Shown: in pieces, positions 1 to 7,566 of the stretch | How the letters are laid out: every line of letters begins with the position of its first letter | Numbering within the stretch: the first letter of the stretch is position 1 | Origin: Ruminococcus sp. | Lineage (GTDB): Bacteria; Bacillota; Clostridia; Oscillospirales; Ruminococcaceae | DNA: 40,473 nucleotides | NCBI GenBank assembly: GCA_015066975.1 | Contig: SVNI01000009.1 | Coordinates: 1-40,473, forward strand | Direction of reading: 5' to 3' | The notes under the pieces: generated by a model | Databases searched by the model: none | What the model was told of the DNA's origin: nothing | The model's input: the letters and a program-made list of their open reading frames with translations, nothing else | Position numbers and translations under genes: made by a program

Positions 1-516
1 GGGTTCAGGAATATCCTTGACACATTTCATATAGGCCGAACCCATGACGGCGAACTGTGCGAGCATTTCGGGACGGCATTCGATATTTGCGCCGGCATCC
101 AGGAGCATTTTTCTGCCCTTGTCTGTCGGGAGCATGGGAGCGAGTGCAGCGCGTTTCACACCTTTGATTCGCTTTGTCAGAAAAGTTGCGCCTGTAACAA
201 GTCCGCCTGTGCTTCCGCCGCTGACGAAAGCATCTCCCTTTCCGTCCCTGAGTGCCTGCAATCCCAGCGCAAGAGAAGTATTCTTTCCTTCTTTGACAAT
301 ACTCTGGGGCTGGGCATGAACATCAAATACTTCCGGGGTATGAATCACTTCAAAGCCAGAAATATCGATATTTTCCTTCTGTGCCGCCTGTTTGATTTTG
401 GTCTCGTCGCCTGTGAGGACGATTTCAACATGCAGTTCTTCCTGTGCAAGCTTACAGCCTTTGAGAACTTCGGCGGGCGCATTGTCACCGCCGAAAGCAT
501 CTACAATGATTTTCAT
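1..516 (-). CDS. plsX: Phosphate acyltransferase PlsX (5' part, runs off the window)
   Basis: The minus strand reads MKIIVDAFGGDNAPAEVL, the characteristic N-terminus of PlsX, and stays open for 172 codons to the window edge, about half of the usual 330 or so residues. Further family segments follow: a VLTGDE strand, an ALRDGKGDAFVSGGSTGG loop and TGATFLTKRIKGVKR. PlsX converts acyl-ACP and phosphate to acyl-phosphate, the acyl donor for the first step of phosphatidic acid synthesis at the membrane. The start lies 7 bases after the trmFO stop, so the gene is probably the distal member of the dprA-topA-trmFO operon and links phospholipid synthesis to that transcript. The C-terminal half cannot be judged here. 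Confidence 0.93.
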   Translation of the reverse strand, partial: MKIIVDAFGGDNAPAEVLKGCKLAQEELHVEIVLTGDETKIKQAAQKENIDISGFEVIHTPEVFDVHAQPQSIVKEGKNTSLALGLQALRDGKGDAFVSGGSTGGLVTGATFLTKRIKGVKRAALAPMLPTDKGRKMLLDAGANIECRPEMLAQFAVMGSAYMKCVKDIPEP

Positions 517-523
517 AATTGAT

Positions 524-1837
524 TTACTCCAGACTCTGTAAAAATTCTTTCAGATTTGCAACAGCCTGTTCTGCTGTTTTCTGATAACGTTCCTGTTTGC
601 CCCGGATATGTTCCGGCAGAGGGGGCAGAAGCCCCATATTCGCGCCCATCGGCTGAAATTCCGAAGCACCGCCCCTGCTGACATAGGCTGAAAGTGCGCC
701 CATCATGGTAGCTTCCGGAAGAAGATAGGCCGGTTTGCCCTGTATTTTTCTTGCGAGGCTTTTTCCGGCGATCATTCCGCTGGATGCGGATTCCATATAG
801 CCCTCAACCCCGGTCATCTGTCCGGCAAAGAACAGTGTTTCGTGATTTCTCATAGAATAATCCGGATTCAGCAGTTCCGGACTGTTCAGGAAGAAATTCC
901 GGTGCATGACACCATAGCGCAGAAATTCCGCATGTTCCAGACCGGGAATCATGCCGAACACGCGTTTCTGTTCGCCGAATTTCAGATTTGTCTGAAAGCC
1001 GACCAGATTATACATTGTGCCCTCACGGTTTTCTTTGCGGAGCTGAACAGCCGCATAAGGCCGTTTTCCGGTATTCGGGTCACGGAGTCCGACAGGTTTC
1101 AGACAGCCGTAGCGCAGGGTTTCTGCGCCTCTGGAAGCCAGTACTTCAACAGGCATACAGCCTTCGTAAACTTTGAAAGCTTCCCGGTCATGCTCATGCA
1201 GAGGGGCTTTTTCGGCATGAACAAGCGCATTCCAGAACGCTTCATATTCTTCCCGGTTCATGGGACAGTTGAGATAATCGGCATCACCGCGGTCATATCT
1301 GGACTGGATGAAGATTTTGCTCATATCCAGACTTTCGGCAGAAACCACCGGAGCAGCGGCATCAAAGAAGCTCAGGCGGTTTCCGCAGAGTTTTTCGATT
1401 TCTTTGCTGAGTGCATCTGAAGTCAGAGGACCTGTCGCGATAACGGTATTTTCTTTCGGGAGTTCTGTAATTTCCTCCCGGATAACAGTAATCAGCGCAT
1501 GATTCTGAATTTCTGCTGTTACCATTTCGGAAAACTGATTTCTGTCCACAGCCAGCGCACCGCCTGCCGGGACAGCGCAGGCTTTTGCACACCTGACGAG
1601 CAGACTGCCCTGCATTTCCATTTCGGTTTTGAGCAGTCCCCCGGCAGATGCCAGTCTTGAAGCTTTCAGGGAATTCGAGCAGACTAATTCTGCAAGATTC
1701 TCCTGATGATGCGCCGGTGTATAGCGGACGGGTTTCATTTCGTACAGCGTGACGGGAATGCCGGATTGTGCAATCTGCCATGCAGCCTCACATCCGGCGA
1801 GTCCCCCGCCGATTACAATTGCATGATTCTGCATCAT
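524..1837 (-). CDS. trmFO: Methylenetetrahydrofolate-tRNA-(uracil-5-)-methyltransferase TrmFO
   Basis: A 437-residue flavoprotein of normal length for TrmFO (formerly Gid). The N-terminus holds a dinucleotide-binding fold, AIVIGGGLAGCEAAW, followed by the family segments YEMKPVRYTPAHH and LAELVCSNSLKAS. The C-terminal half has FFAGQMTGVEGYMESASSG and PMGANMGLLPPL, where family members bind FAD and the folate cofactor. The enzyme makes 5-methyluridine at position 54 of tRNA using methylenetetrahydrofolate. Two ATG codons stand side by side (1837 and 1834), and the start overlaps the topA stop by four bases, so translation is probably coupled. An AAAGGA site lies just upstream inside topA. The identification is secure. 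Confidence 0.96.
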   Translation of the reverse strand: MMQNHAIVIGGGLAGCEAAWQIAQSGIPVTLYEMKPVRYTPAHHQENLAELVCSNSLKASRLASAGGLLKTEMEMQGSLLVRCAKACAVPAGGALAVDRNQFSEMVTAEIQNHALITVIREEITELPKENTVIATGPLTSDALSKEIEKLCGNRLSFFDAAAPVVSAESLDMSKIFIQSRYDRGDADYLNCPMNREEYEAFWNALVHAEKAPLHEHDREAFKVYEGCMPVEVLASRGAETLRYGCLKPVGLRDPNTGKRPYAAVQLRKENREGTMYNLVGFQTNLKFGEQKRVFGMIPGLEHAEFLRYGVMHRNFFLNSPELLNPDYSMRNHETLFFAGQMTGVEGYMESASSGMIAGKSLARKIQGKPAYLLPEATMMGALSAYVSRGGASEFQPMGANMGLLPPLPEHIRGKQERYQKTAEQAVANLKEFLQSLE

Positions 1838-3906
1838 TTCAGATTCCTTTCATAGCCGCAGCCTTCTTTTTCGCAGACGAGCTTTCCGGATTTTCCGCCT
1901 TTCTGGAATAACGTGCTCTGACACTGGGGACAGGTTTCTTCAAGAGGCACGTTCCACGTCATGAAATTGCAGTCCGGATATCCGGAACAGCCGTAGAAAC
2001 TGCGCCCTCTCTTGGATTTCTTGAGAACGATTTTCTTTCCGCATCTGGGGCAGATACCGCTTGTTTCCTGTACAATCTTGTGCGTGTTGGTGCATTCGGG
2101 ATAGCCTGTGCAGGCAAGGAATTTTCCGAAACGGCCGATTTTGATAACCATAGGCTTTCCGCACTGTTCGCAGACGATATCAGTTTTTTCGTCCGGAATT
2201 TTCATGTGTTTGCCTTCCATTGCTTCTTCTGCGGCGGTGAGTGTCTTTGCGAAATCCTCATAAAAGACTTCGAGCATATTCACCCAGTCGGCCTTGCCCT
2301 GTTCGATACTGTCAAGGTCAGATTCCATCTTGGCGGTGAAATCCGGGTCAACAATATGCTGGAAATGTTCTTTCATGACCTGTGTGGTGACGTATCCTAA
2401 GGCAGTGGGGCGGAGCTGTTTTCCCTCTCGTTCGACGTACATTCTGGCGAGAATTGTCGTGATAGTCGGTGCATAGGTACTCGGCCGGCCGATGCCGTTT
2501 TCTTCGAGGGTTTTAATCAGGGTAGCTTCTGAAAATCTTGCGGGGGGCTGGGTGAAATGCTGATTTCCGTCCAGACTGATGACTTTCAGAACATTATTTT
2601 CGGCAATGGGAGGAAGCATTTTCTGATTTTCCTCCTCGGTTTCATTTTTTTCTTCATAGAGAACAGTAAAGCCGTCGAACTTCACAGAATAGCCGGAAGC
2701 CTTGAAGATGCAGTTATCCGCAGAAATATCCACAGAAATCGTATCAAGAAGCGCATTAGCCATCTGGCTGGCGATAAATCTTTCCCAGATTAATTTATAT
2801 AATTTATACTGGTCGCTGGTCAGACTGTTCTTGATACTGTCGGGGGTGATATCCGGCATAGAAGGGCGGATTGCTTCATGTGCATCCTGTGCATTTTTTT
2901 TGGATTTGAACACACGGGGCTTGTCGGGAAGATAGCTTTCCCCATAAGTTGCCTTGATATAATCTGCGGCGGCTGTCTGGGCATCTGCGGAAATTCTGAG
3001 ACTGTCAGTTCTCATATAGGTAATCAGACCGACTGCGCCCATGCCGTTGACATCAATACCTTCGTAGAGTTCCTGCGCGGCTTTCATGGTTCGCTTGGAC
3101 TGAAATCCCAGTCGTTTGGATGCTTCCTGCTGGAGTGTAGAAGTGATAAACGGCGGAGAAGGCTGTTTTTTGGTGATGCGCTTCTTGATAGTTTTCACAA
3201 TAAAATCAGTCGTTTTGAGCCGTTCCAGAATGCTGTCAGCCTGAGCTTTATCCGCGATTTCGATTTTTTTGCCGTCTACAGAAGCCAGCTTTGCAGAGAA
3301 TTTCTTCTTGTCTGCACTGAGCACAGCATCAATGCTCCAGTATTCCTTGGGGACGAAAGCCTTGATTTCTTCTTCTCTGTCCACAATCAGCCGGACAGCA
3401 ACAGACTGCACGCGCCCTGCGGAAAGTCCTCTTTTAACTTTCTTCCAGAGAAACGGGCTTAATTTATAGCCGACAAGCCGGTCAAGAATTCTTCTTGCCT
3501 GCTGTGCATTGACCAAATCCAAATCAATCCTGTGCGGATTGGACATGCCGTTCTGTACCCCTGTTTTGGTGATTTCGTTAAACGCAACGCGGTTGTCTGC
3601 ATTTAAATCCAGGTTCAGCATCTGAGCCAGATGCCAGGAAATGGCTTCTCCTTCGCGGTCAGGGTCAGTTGCAAGATAGACATAATCACTTTTCTGTGCT
3701 TTTTTCTTGAGTTCCTTGATGACATCTTCCTTGCCTTTCATGTCCATATACTGAGGGGTGAAACCATTATCGACATCCACGCCCAGTTTTGACTTTGGCA
3801 AATCCCGCACATGTCCCATAGAAGCAATGACTTCATAGCCTGTGCCGAGATATTTCTGAATCGTTTTGGCTTTCGCCGGAGATTCCACAATTACTAAATT
3901 AGACAT
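1834..3906 (-). CDS. topA: DNA topoisomerase I
   Basis: Type IA topoisomerase of 690 residues that relaxes negative supercoils. The N-terminus is the Toprim domain (MSNLVIVESPAKAKTIQKYL, then ATDPDREGEAI with its acidic metal ligands). The catalytic tyrosine sits in GLITYMRTDSLRIS. Three C-terminal zinc fingers follow, each with CxxC pairs (CEQCGKP, CPRCGKK, CPQCQS). The frame extends 13 codons further to an ATG at 3945 that overlaps the dprA stop, but the protein family begins at the ATG at 3906. A good AAGGAG site (3932-3937) is too far from 3906 unless the hairpin between them forms (see the separate entry). The trmFO start overlaps its stop codon. Confidence 0.96.
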   Translation of the reverse strand: MSNLVIVESPAKAKTIQKYLGTGYEVIASMGHVRDLPKSKLGVDVDNGFTPQYMDMKGKEDVIKELKKKAQKSDYVYLATDPDREGEAISWHLAQMLNLDLNADNRVAFNEITKTGVQNGMSNPHRIDLDLVNAQQARRILDRLVGYKLSPFLWKKVKRGLSAGRVQSVAVRLIVDREEEIKAFVPKEYWSIDAVLSADKKKFSAKLASVDGKKIEIADKAQADSILERLKTTDFIVKTIKKRITKKQPSPPFITSTLQQEASKRLGFQSKRTMKAAQELYEGIDVNGMGAVGLITYMRTDSLRISADAQTAAADYIKATYGESYLPDKPRVFKSKKNAQDAHEAIRPSMPDITPDSIKNSLTSDQYKLYKLIWERFIASQMANALLDTISVDISADNCIFKASGYSVKFDGFTVLYEEKNETEEENQKMLPPIAENNVLKVISLDGNQHFTQPPARFSEATLIKTLEENGIGRPSTYAPTITTILARMYVEREGKQLRPTALGYVTTQVMKEHFQHIVDPDFTAKMESDLDSIEQGKADWVNMLEVFYEDFAKTLTAAEEAMEGKHMKIPDEKTDIVCEQCGKPMVIKIGRFGKFLACTGYPECTNTHKIVQETSGICPRCGKKIVLKKSKRGRSFYGCSGYPDCNFMTWNVPLEETCPQCQSTLFQKGGKSGKLVCEKEGCGYERNLK

Positions 3907-3911
3907 AGTTC

Positions 3912-3927
3912 CGCCGTGCAGACGGCG
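3912..3927 (-). promoter_or_regulatory. Hairpin between the topA Shine-Dalgarno and start codon
   Basis: On the minus strand CGCCGT, a CTGC loop and ACGGCG form a perfect 6-bp GC-rich stem. It lies between AAGGAG (3932-3937) and the topA ATG (3906). The linear spacing is 25 nt, but if the 16-nt hairpin forms the effective spacing becomes 9 nt, which is normal. This suggests that the fold permits initiation. The role is inferred from spacing only. Confidence 0.5.
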
Positions 3928-3937
3928 CACACTCCTT

Positions 3938-5116
3938 TCATGCACTGCTGTGTTTCCGGTATTTGTCGGTCACTTTATAAAAATCATGTCCGTTATTGAC
4001 AACCCAGCCCAGCATTTCCAGTTCCAGCAGATGCATTGCGACAAATTCAAATTTCAGGCCGGTCATACAGCACAGCATGTTGATATTTTTCTCGCTGTCC
4101 TGAAGAATGCGGAGCAGTTCCCATTCGGATTCAGAGAGGGAATCGGAATCCTGTGCTGTTTCCGGTTCGGGGAATTCGGGGGTATCGTAAACAGGCGCAG
4201 GGGGCTCTGGTTCAGGTTCTGGGGGGACTGCCGGAACAGAAACGGGACTGGTGATAAAATGCGCGACATCTTCTGCACCGCAGACACAGAACGCGCCGTC
4301 GCGGAGCAGTGCGGACTGTCCGCCGTATCGTTTGTCATAGATATCCGCAGGGGGAATGCAGAATACATCCTTGCCCTGTTCACAGGCAAGATTCGCAGTA
4401 ATCATGCATCCGCTTTCCCTGCTGGCTTCTGTTACCAGCACGGCACGGCTGATGCCTGCAAGAATCCTGTTTCTGACAGGGAAATTTCTTCCGTAAGGAG
4501 GAATTCCCGGAAAATATTCTGATAAAAGCAGTCCGTTCCGGATGATTTTTTCTTTCAGGGGCTGACTGCCTTTGGGGTAGTTGCAGTCGATACCGCATCC
4601 AAGTACGCTGATGGTCGGCTGATTTTCTTCTATTGCACTTTGGTGTGCAATGGTATCCAGTCCCAGCGCACCGCCGCTGACAAGTGTGAAATTTGCAGCG
4701 GCCAGCTCATGACAGAGATATCTGGCTGTCCGGAGACTGTATTCTGACGGATGCCGTGTGCCGACCACGGTCAGCAGATTGTCATTTTTCAGGAATGCAG
4801 GGTTTCCTTTATAGAACAGAACTGCCGGGGGACTGTAGATATGGCGCAGGCTGTCCGGATAACAGGTATCCCGGCAAGTGAGAATGCCGATTTCTTTTTT
4901 CCGGCACGTTTCCAGAATGGTTTCTGCTTTTTCGAGAGAATTCTGCAAAGCACGTTTTTTCTGTGTTTCTGTAAGAAAATGACAGTCCGGCTGACACATG
5001 AGACAGTATAATTCTTTGATATCGGGATATTTCTGAATCAGGGAGAAGGTGTCTTTATTGGCAAAGCCCATCACCATGATTATCCATATCCAGTAAGCGA
5101 ACATATCTTCCTGCAT
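3938..5116 (-). CDS. dprA: DNA-processing protein DprA
   Basis: A 392-residue protein of the DprA/Smf family, which in other bacteria binds incoming single-stranded DNA and loads RecA during natural transformation. The Rossmann-like core shows NLLTVVGTRHPSEYSLRTAR, TLVSGGALGLDTIAH, YPKGSQPL and GRNFPVRNRILAGIS. The N-terminus is a helical region, and the C-terminus ends in a winged-helix-like segment (WELLRILQDSEKNINML to LGWVVNNG) after a proline- and glutamate-rich linker. It sits 16 bases after the methyltransferase gene and directly before topA, a conserved Firmicutes order. Competence has not been shown for most gut ruminococci, so the cellular role here is open. Confidence 0.95.
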   Translation of the reverse strand: MQEDMFAYWIWIIMVMGFANKDTFSLIQKYPDIKELYCLMCQPDCHFLTETQKKRALQNSLEKAETILETCRKKEIGILTCRDTCYPDSLRHIYSPPAVLFYKGNPAFLKNDNLLTVVGTRHPSEYSLRTARYLCHELAAANFTLVSGGALGLDTIAHQSAIEENQPTISVLGCGIDCNYPKGSQPLKEKIIRNGLLLSEYFPGIPPYGRNFPVRNRILAGISRAVLVTEASRESGCMITANLACEQGKDVFCIPPADIYDKRYGGQSALLRDGAFCVCGAEDVAHFITSPVSVPAVPPEPEPEPPAPVYDTPEFPEPETAQDSDSLSESEWELLRILQDSEKNINMLCCMTGLKFEFVAMHLLELEMLGWVVNNGHDFYKVTDKYRKHSSA

Positions 5117-5132
5117 TGCAAATCACCTGTTG

Positions 5133-5921
5133 TTAAGATTTCATCATTTCCCACATCAGGATACCGGCAGCCATAGCGGCGTTGAGGGATTCCGCCCCGC
5201 CTTTCATGGGAATGGTGACAGCATGACGGCAGGAATGAATCACATCTTCGGGGAGTCCGTTTCCCTCGTTGCCAATCCAGACGGCAGAGCCTGTGCCGAG
5301 CGGACATTCTGTCAGGGGAAGTGCCTGTGCCGAGGGCACAGAAGCATAGGAGCATATCTGATGCTGATGCAGGAGTGCGAGCAGTTCCGGCGCATCAGGC
5401 AGTTCCAGAACGGGAACTCTGAAGACAGAACCCATTGTCGCGCGGATGACTTTCGGGCTGTAGAGGTCACAGCACTGCGCCATAAGAATGCCATGCACGC
5501 CGAGTGCGTCGCCTGTTCTCAGAATCATGCCCATGTTGCCGGGGTCTTGTAACTGATACAGAACAAGATATTTCTTCCTGCTGTCGATTTGCAGTTTCTG
5601 TTCCGGTATCCGGCAGACTGCGAACACCCCCTGTGTATGTTCTGTATCTGTCATGTTTTTTCCGACAGCATCCGGAATCCGGAAACATTGTCCTGTTTCC
5701 TGCATGGCCTGCTGAATGCTCTCTGCATATTTCTCCCATGCAGATTCTGTCACGAACACCTGCTGTACCAGACAAGGATACTGCAAGGCATCCAGAACGA
5801 TTCTCAGCCCCTCTGCGACGAACAGATTTTCGGCATATCTTGTTTTCTTTCTGTCTCTCAGGCGGATATAGTGCCTGACAGCCGGGTTATCCCGTGAGGT
5901 GATTTCTGTTATTTTCTGCAT
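5133..5921 (-). CDS. TrmH/SpoU-family (SPOUT) RNA 2'-O-methyltransferase
   Basis: A 262-residue protein with an N-terminal substrate-binding region (KITEITSRDNPAVRHYIRLR, then AENLFVAEGLRIVLDAL) and a C-terminal SPOUT knot. All three family motifs are visible: QDPGNMGMILRTGDALG, VWIGNEGNGLPEDVI, and IPMKGGAESLNAAMAAGIL. Members transfer a methyl group from S-adenosylmethionine to a ribose 2'-OH in rRNA or tRNA; which RNA is the target cannot be read from the sequence. The frame opens at a TTG at 5960, but the ATG at 5921 fits the family N-terminus. It is the first gene after the rplT terminator and begins the dprA-topA-trmFO-plsX group. No clear promoter of its own is visible. Confidence 0.9.
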   Translation of the reverse strand: MQKITEITSRDNPAVRHYIRLRDRKKTRYAENLFVAEGLRIVLDALQYPCLVQQVFVTESAWEKYAESIQQAMQETGQCFRIPDAVGKNMTDTEHTQGVFAVCRIPEQKLQIDSRKKYLVLYQLQDPGNMGMILRTGDALGVHGILMAQCCDLYSPKVIRATMGSVFRVPVLELPDAPELLALLHQHQICSYASVPSAQALPLTECPLGTGSAVWIGNEGNGLPEDVIHSCRHAVTIPMKGGAESLNAAMAAGILMWEMMKS

Positions 5922-5954
5922 ATTGGCTTCACTTTCTGCCGGAATCCGGCAATA

Positions 5955-5990
5955 TAACAAAACACGCTCTTTTTATGTCAAGAGCGTGTT
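5955..5990 (-). terminator. Intrinsic terminator after rplT
   Basis: AACACGCTCTT (5961-5971) and AAGAGCGTGTT (5980-5990) form a perfect 11-bp stem with an 8-nt loop. In the minus direction it is followed by TTTGTTAT. It lies just after the rplT stop and so ends the infC-rpmI-rplT transcript. Confidence 0.8.
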
Positions 5991-6009
5991 CTGATGGTTC
6001 AGTGCCTCA

Positions 6010-6363
6010 TCAAAGAGCAGCCTTAGCCTGTGCGGCGATTGCTGCGAAGCCCTCAGCATCATGAATAGCAATTTCAGAGAGCATTTTTCTGTTGAGTGTA
6101 ATACCGGCTTTCTTGCAGCCGTTCATGAATGTAGAATAATTCATGCCGTTGATTTTAGCAGCCGCAGAAATTCTAGTAATCCAGAGCTGACGGAAGTTTC
6201 TTTTCTTCTGTTTTCTGCCGATATATGCATACTGGCCGGATTTCATCACAGCCTGTTTTGCCATCTTGAAGTGTTTGCTCTTTGCGCCGAAGTAGCCTTT
6301 TGCAAGCTTCAGGGTCTTATTTCTTCTTTTGCGAGTAGATAACGCACCTTTAATACGTGCCAT
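6010..6363 (-). CDS. rplT: 50S ribosomal protein L20
   Basis: A basic protein of 117 residues, the standard L20 length, beginning [18 protein letters not shown] and containing the family stretch [19 protein letters not shown] and [20 protein letters not shown]20 is an early assembly protein of the large ribosomal subunit and in Firmicutes also represses its own operon by binding the mRNA leader. It is the last gene of infC-rpmI-rplT. A T-rich, rather open 63-base gap separates it from rpmI. The stop is followed by a strong terminator. Confidence 0.98.
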   Translation of the reverse strand: MARIKGALSTRKRRNKTLKLAKGYFGAKSKHFKMAKQAVMKSGQYAYIGRKQKKRNFRQLWITRISAAAKINGMNYSTFMNGCKKAGITLNRKMLSEIAIHDAEGFAAIAAQAKAAL

Positions 6364-6426
6364 AATTCTGTACCTCCAATATTTTTTGAGTTAGTCTGTA
6401 TTCTTGATTAATAAGAAATTAAAAAA

Positions 6427-6633
6427 TTACAGATAAGGAACGAGCTTCTTGAGTGTCGGTGCATTGGAAGCATCGGCAACGCCTGCATTTCTGGCAATTC
6501 TCTTGCGCTTGGTGTCCTTCTGGGTCAGTCTGTGGCGCTTATTGGTGTGCTGATATTTCAGCTTGCCTGTTCCGGTGAGTTTGAAACGCTTTTTTGCGCC
6601 GGAATGAGTTTTTACTTTTACTTTCTTTGCCAT
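6427..6633 (-). CDS. rpmI: 50S ribosomal protein L35
   Basis: A small, very basic protein of 68 residues, a few more than usual, reading [20 protein letters not shown] and then [19 protein letters not shown], both typical of L35. It is a component of the large ribosomal subunit. It sits 18 bases after infC, with a GGAGGAAA ribosome binding site just before the ATG, and before rplT, the universal order for this operon. Confidence 0.97.
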   Translation of the reverse strand: MAKKVKVKTHSGAKKRFKLTGTGKLKYQHTNKRHRLTQKDTKRKRIARNAGVADASNAPTLKKLVPYL

Positions 6634-6651
6634 GATAGGGTTTCCTCCTTC

Positions 6652-7179
6652 TTACTTGGATGCTTTTGGGGAGATGAACATTACAATGCTGCGGCCTTCG
6701 GCCTTTGCAGGTTTTTCCACAATGCCGTATTCCGAACAGGCTTGTTTGAAGCGTTCGAGCAGTTCTTCGCCGAACTGCGGGTGTGCAATGGCACGTTTGC
6801 GGAAGCGGACAGAAACTTTCAGTTTGTCGCCGCCTTTCAGGAATTTAACAGCCTGATTGACTTTGGTATTGAAGTCATTGGTATCGATAGTAGAAAACAT
6901 TCTGATTTCTTTGATGGCCATGACTTTCTGATTTTTCTTGGCTTCTTTTTCACGTTTCTGCTGTTCAAAGCAGAACTTGCCGTAGTCGAGGATACGGCAG
7001 ACAGGCGGTTTTGCCTGCGGAGCGATTTTGACCAAGTCCAAATCTTTTTCATAGGCGAGCATCTGCGCTTCACGGGCAGACATCACGCCGAGTTTCTTTC
7101 CGTCTGCGTCAATGACGAGGATTTCTTTATCCCGAATCATTTCATTAATCTGCATGTCCTTGTTTTCCTTGTTGCTTAT
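6652..7179 (-). CDS. infC: Translation initiation factor IF-3, probably starting at AUA
   Basis: The protein contains the IF-3 N-domain (QINEMIRDKEILVIDADGKK, AQMLAYEKDLDLV, APQAKPPVCRILDYGKF) and C-domain (KEIRMFSTIDTNDFNTK, FLKGGDKLKVSVRFRKRAI). IF-3 checks the start codon and initiator tRNA on the 30S subunit. Two starts are possible. The ATG at 7155 gives 167 residues with only a weak, distant AAGGA site. An ATA at 7179 gives 175 residues, a usual length, and lies 7 nt after GGGGGTG (7187-7193), which can pair with all seven bases of the anti-SD by allowing one G-U. I prefer ATA, since infC in many bacteria uses AUU-type starts that IF-3 itself discriminates against. The protein identity is certain; the start is inferred. 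Confidence 0.95.
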   Translation of the reverse strand: MSNKENKDMQINEMIRDKEILVIDADGKKLGVMSAREAQMLAYEKDLDLVKIAPQAKPPVCRILDYGKFCFEQQKREKEAKKNQKVMAIKEIRMFSTIDTNDFNTKVNQAVKFLKGGDKLKVSVRFRKRAIAHPQFGEELLERFKQACSEYGIVEKPAKAEGRSIVMFISPKASK

Positions 7180-7222
7180 AGTAAAGCACCCCCAAGCATT
7201 AAAAATTCTTTTAAAACAAAAA

Positions 7223-7255
7223 ATGAGTACAGATTTCTGAAAAATCAGCACTCAT
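7223..7255 (-). terminator. Attenuator-type terminator in the infC leader
   Basis: On the minus strand ATGAGTGC and GTACTCAT arms continue into GATTT/AAATC around a TTCAG loop, followed by TTTTTTGTTTT. It lies after the infC promoter and before the infC start, so it would stop transcription inside the leader. Upstream, ACCGTTT and AAACGGT form another stem, as does CCCC with GGGG. This arrangement matches the known L20-controlled leader of Bacillus in outline; the binding structure itself cannot be confirmed by eye. Confidence 0.7.
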
Positions 7256-7369
7256 CACAGAACACACCCCACAAAAGGGGGAAAGTTGTTTCATGATTGA
7301 CCGTTTCGGCAGTGGAACGTCAAACGGTGAGATACTGACAGGCAGACATCTGCTTTGTTTTCGCTGTAT

Positions 7370-7398
7370 ATTATAGCACAGATATTCCAGTTTGTCAA
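7370..7398 (-). promoter_or_regulatory. Consensus promoter of infC-rpmI-rplT
   Basis: On the minus strand TTGACA (7393-7398), a 17-base spacer and TATAAT (7370-7375). Both hexamers are perfect sigma-A consensus. The predicted transcript has a leader of about 180 bases before infC. Confidence 0.85.
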
Positions 7399-7478
7399 GA
7401 GGTTTTTTCAAAATTTCCAAAAAAAATCCGGTCTGATTATGCAATTTGCCAATTTTCACAGATTTTTTATATAAGCTA

Positions 7479-7507
7479 TTGATTTTTCTGTGAAAATGTT
7501 GTATAAT
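7479..7507 (+). promoter_or_regulatory. Promoter of the pilin-like gene
   Basis: TTGATT (7479-7484), 17 bases, TATAAT (7502-7507). It is divergent from the infC promoter. TCACAG/CTGTGA half-sites lie at 7456, 7488, 7512 and 7521 around it, including ATTTTCACAGA/TCTGTGAAAAT arms and TCACAG-AAA-CTGTGA at the start of the transcript. Confidence 0.75.
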
Positions 7508-7566
7508 AATCTCACAGAAACTGTGAACTCTGTTTTTATATCAGAAAGAAGATAATTTTATGACAA

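Noticed and set aside
3906..3945. topA start at the ATG at 3945 overlapping the dprA stop
   Set aside because: The extra 13 residues are arginine-rich and not part of the topoisomerase N-terminus, and that ATG has no ribosome site; I kept 3906.
7176..7291. Short frame starting MKQLSPFCGVC in the infC leader as a leader peptide
   Set aside because: There is no ribosome binding site before its ATG and it reads straight through the terminator, so it is more likely chance.
6532..7296. Plus-strand open frame of 254 codons opposite rpmI and infC
   Set aside because: It crosses two certain genes and their gap, and its phenylalanine-rich content is what the complement of lysine-rich ribosomal genes gives.
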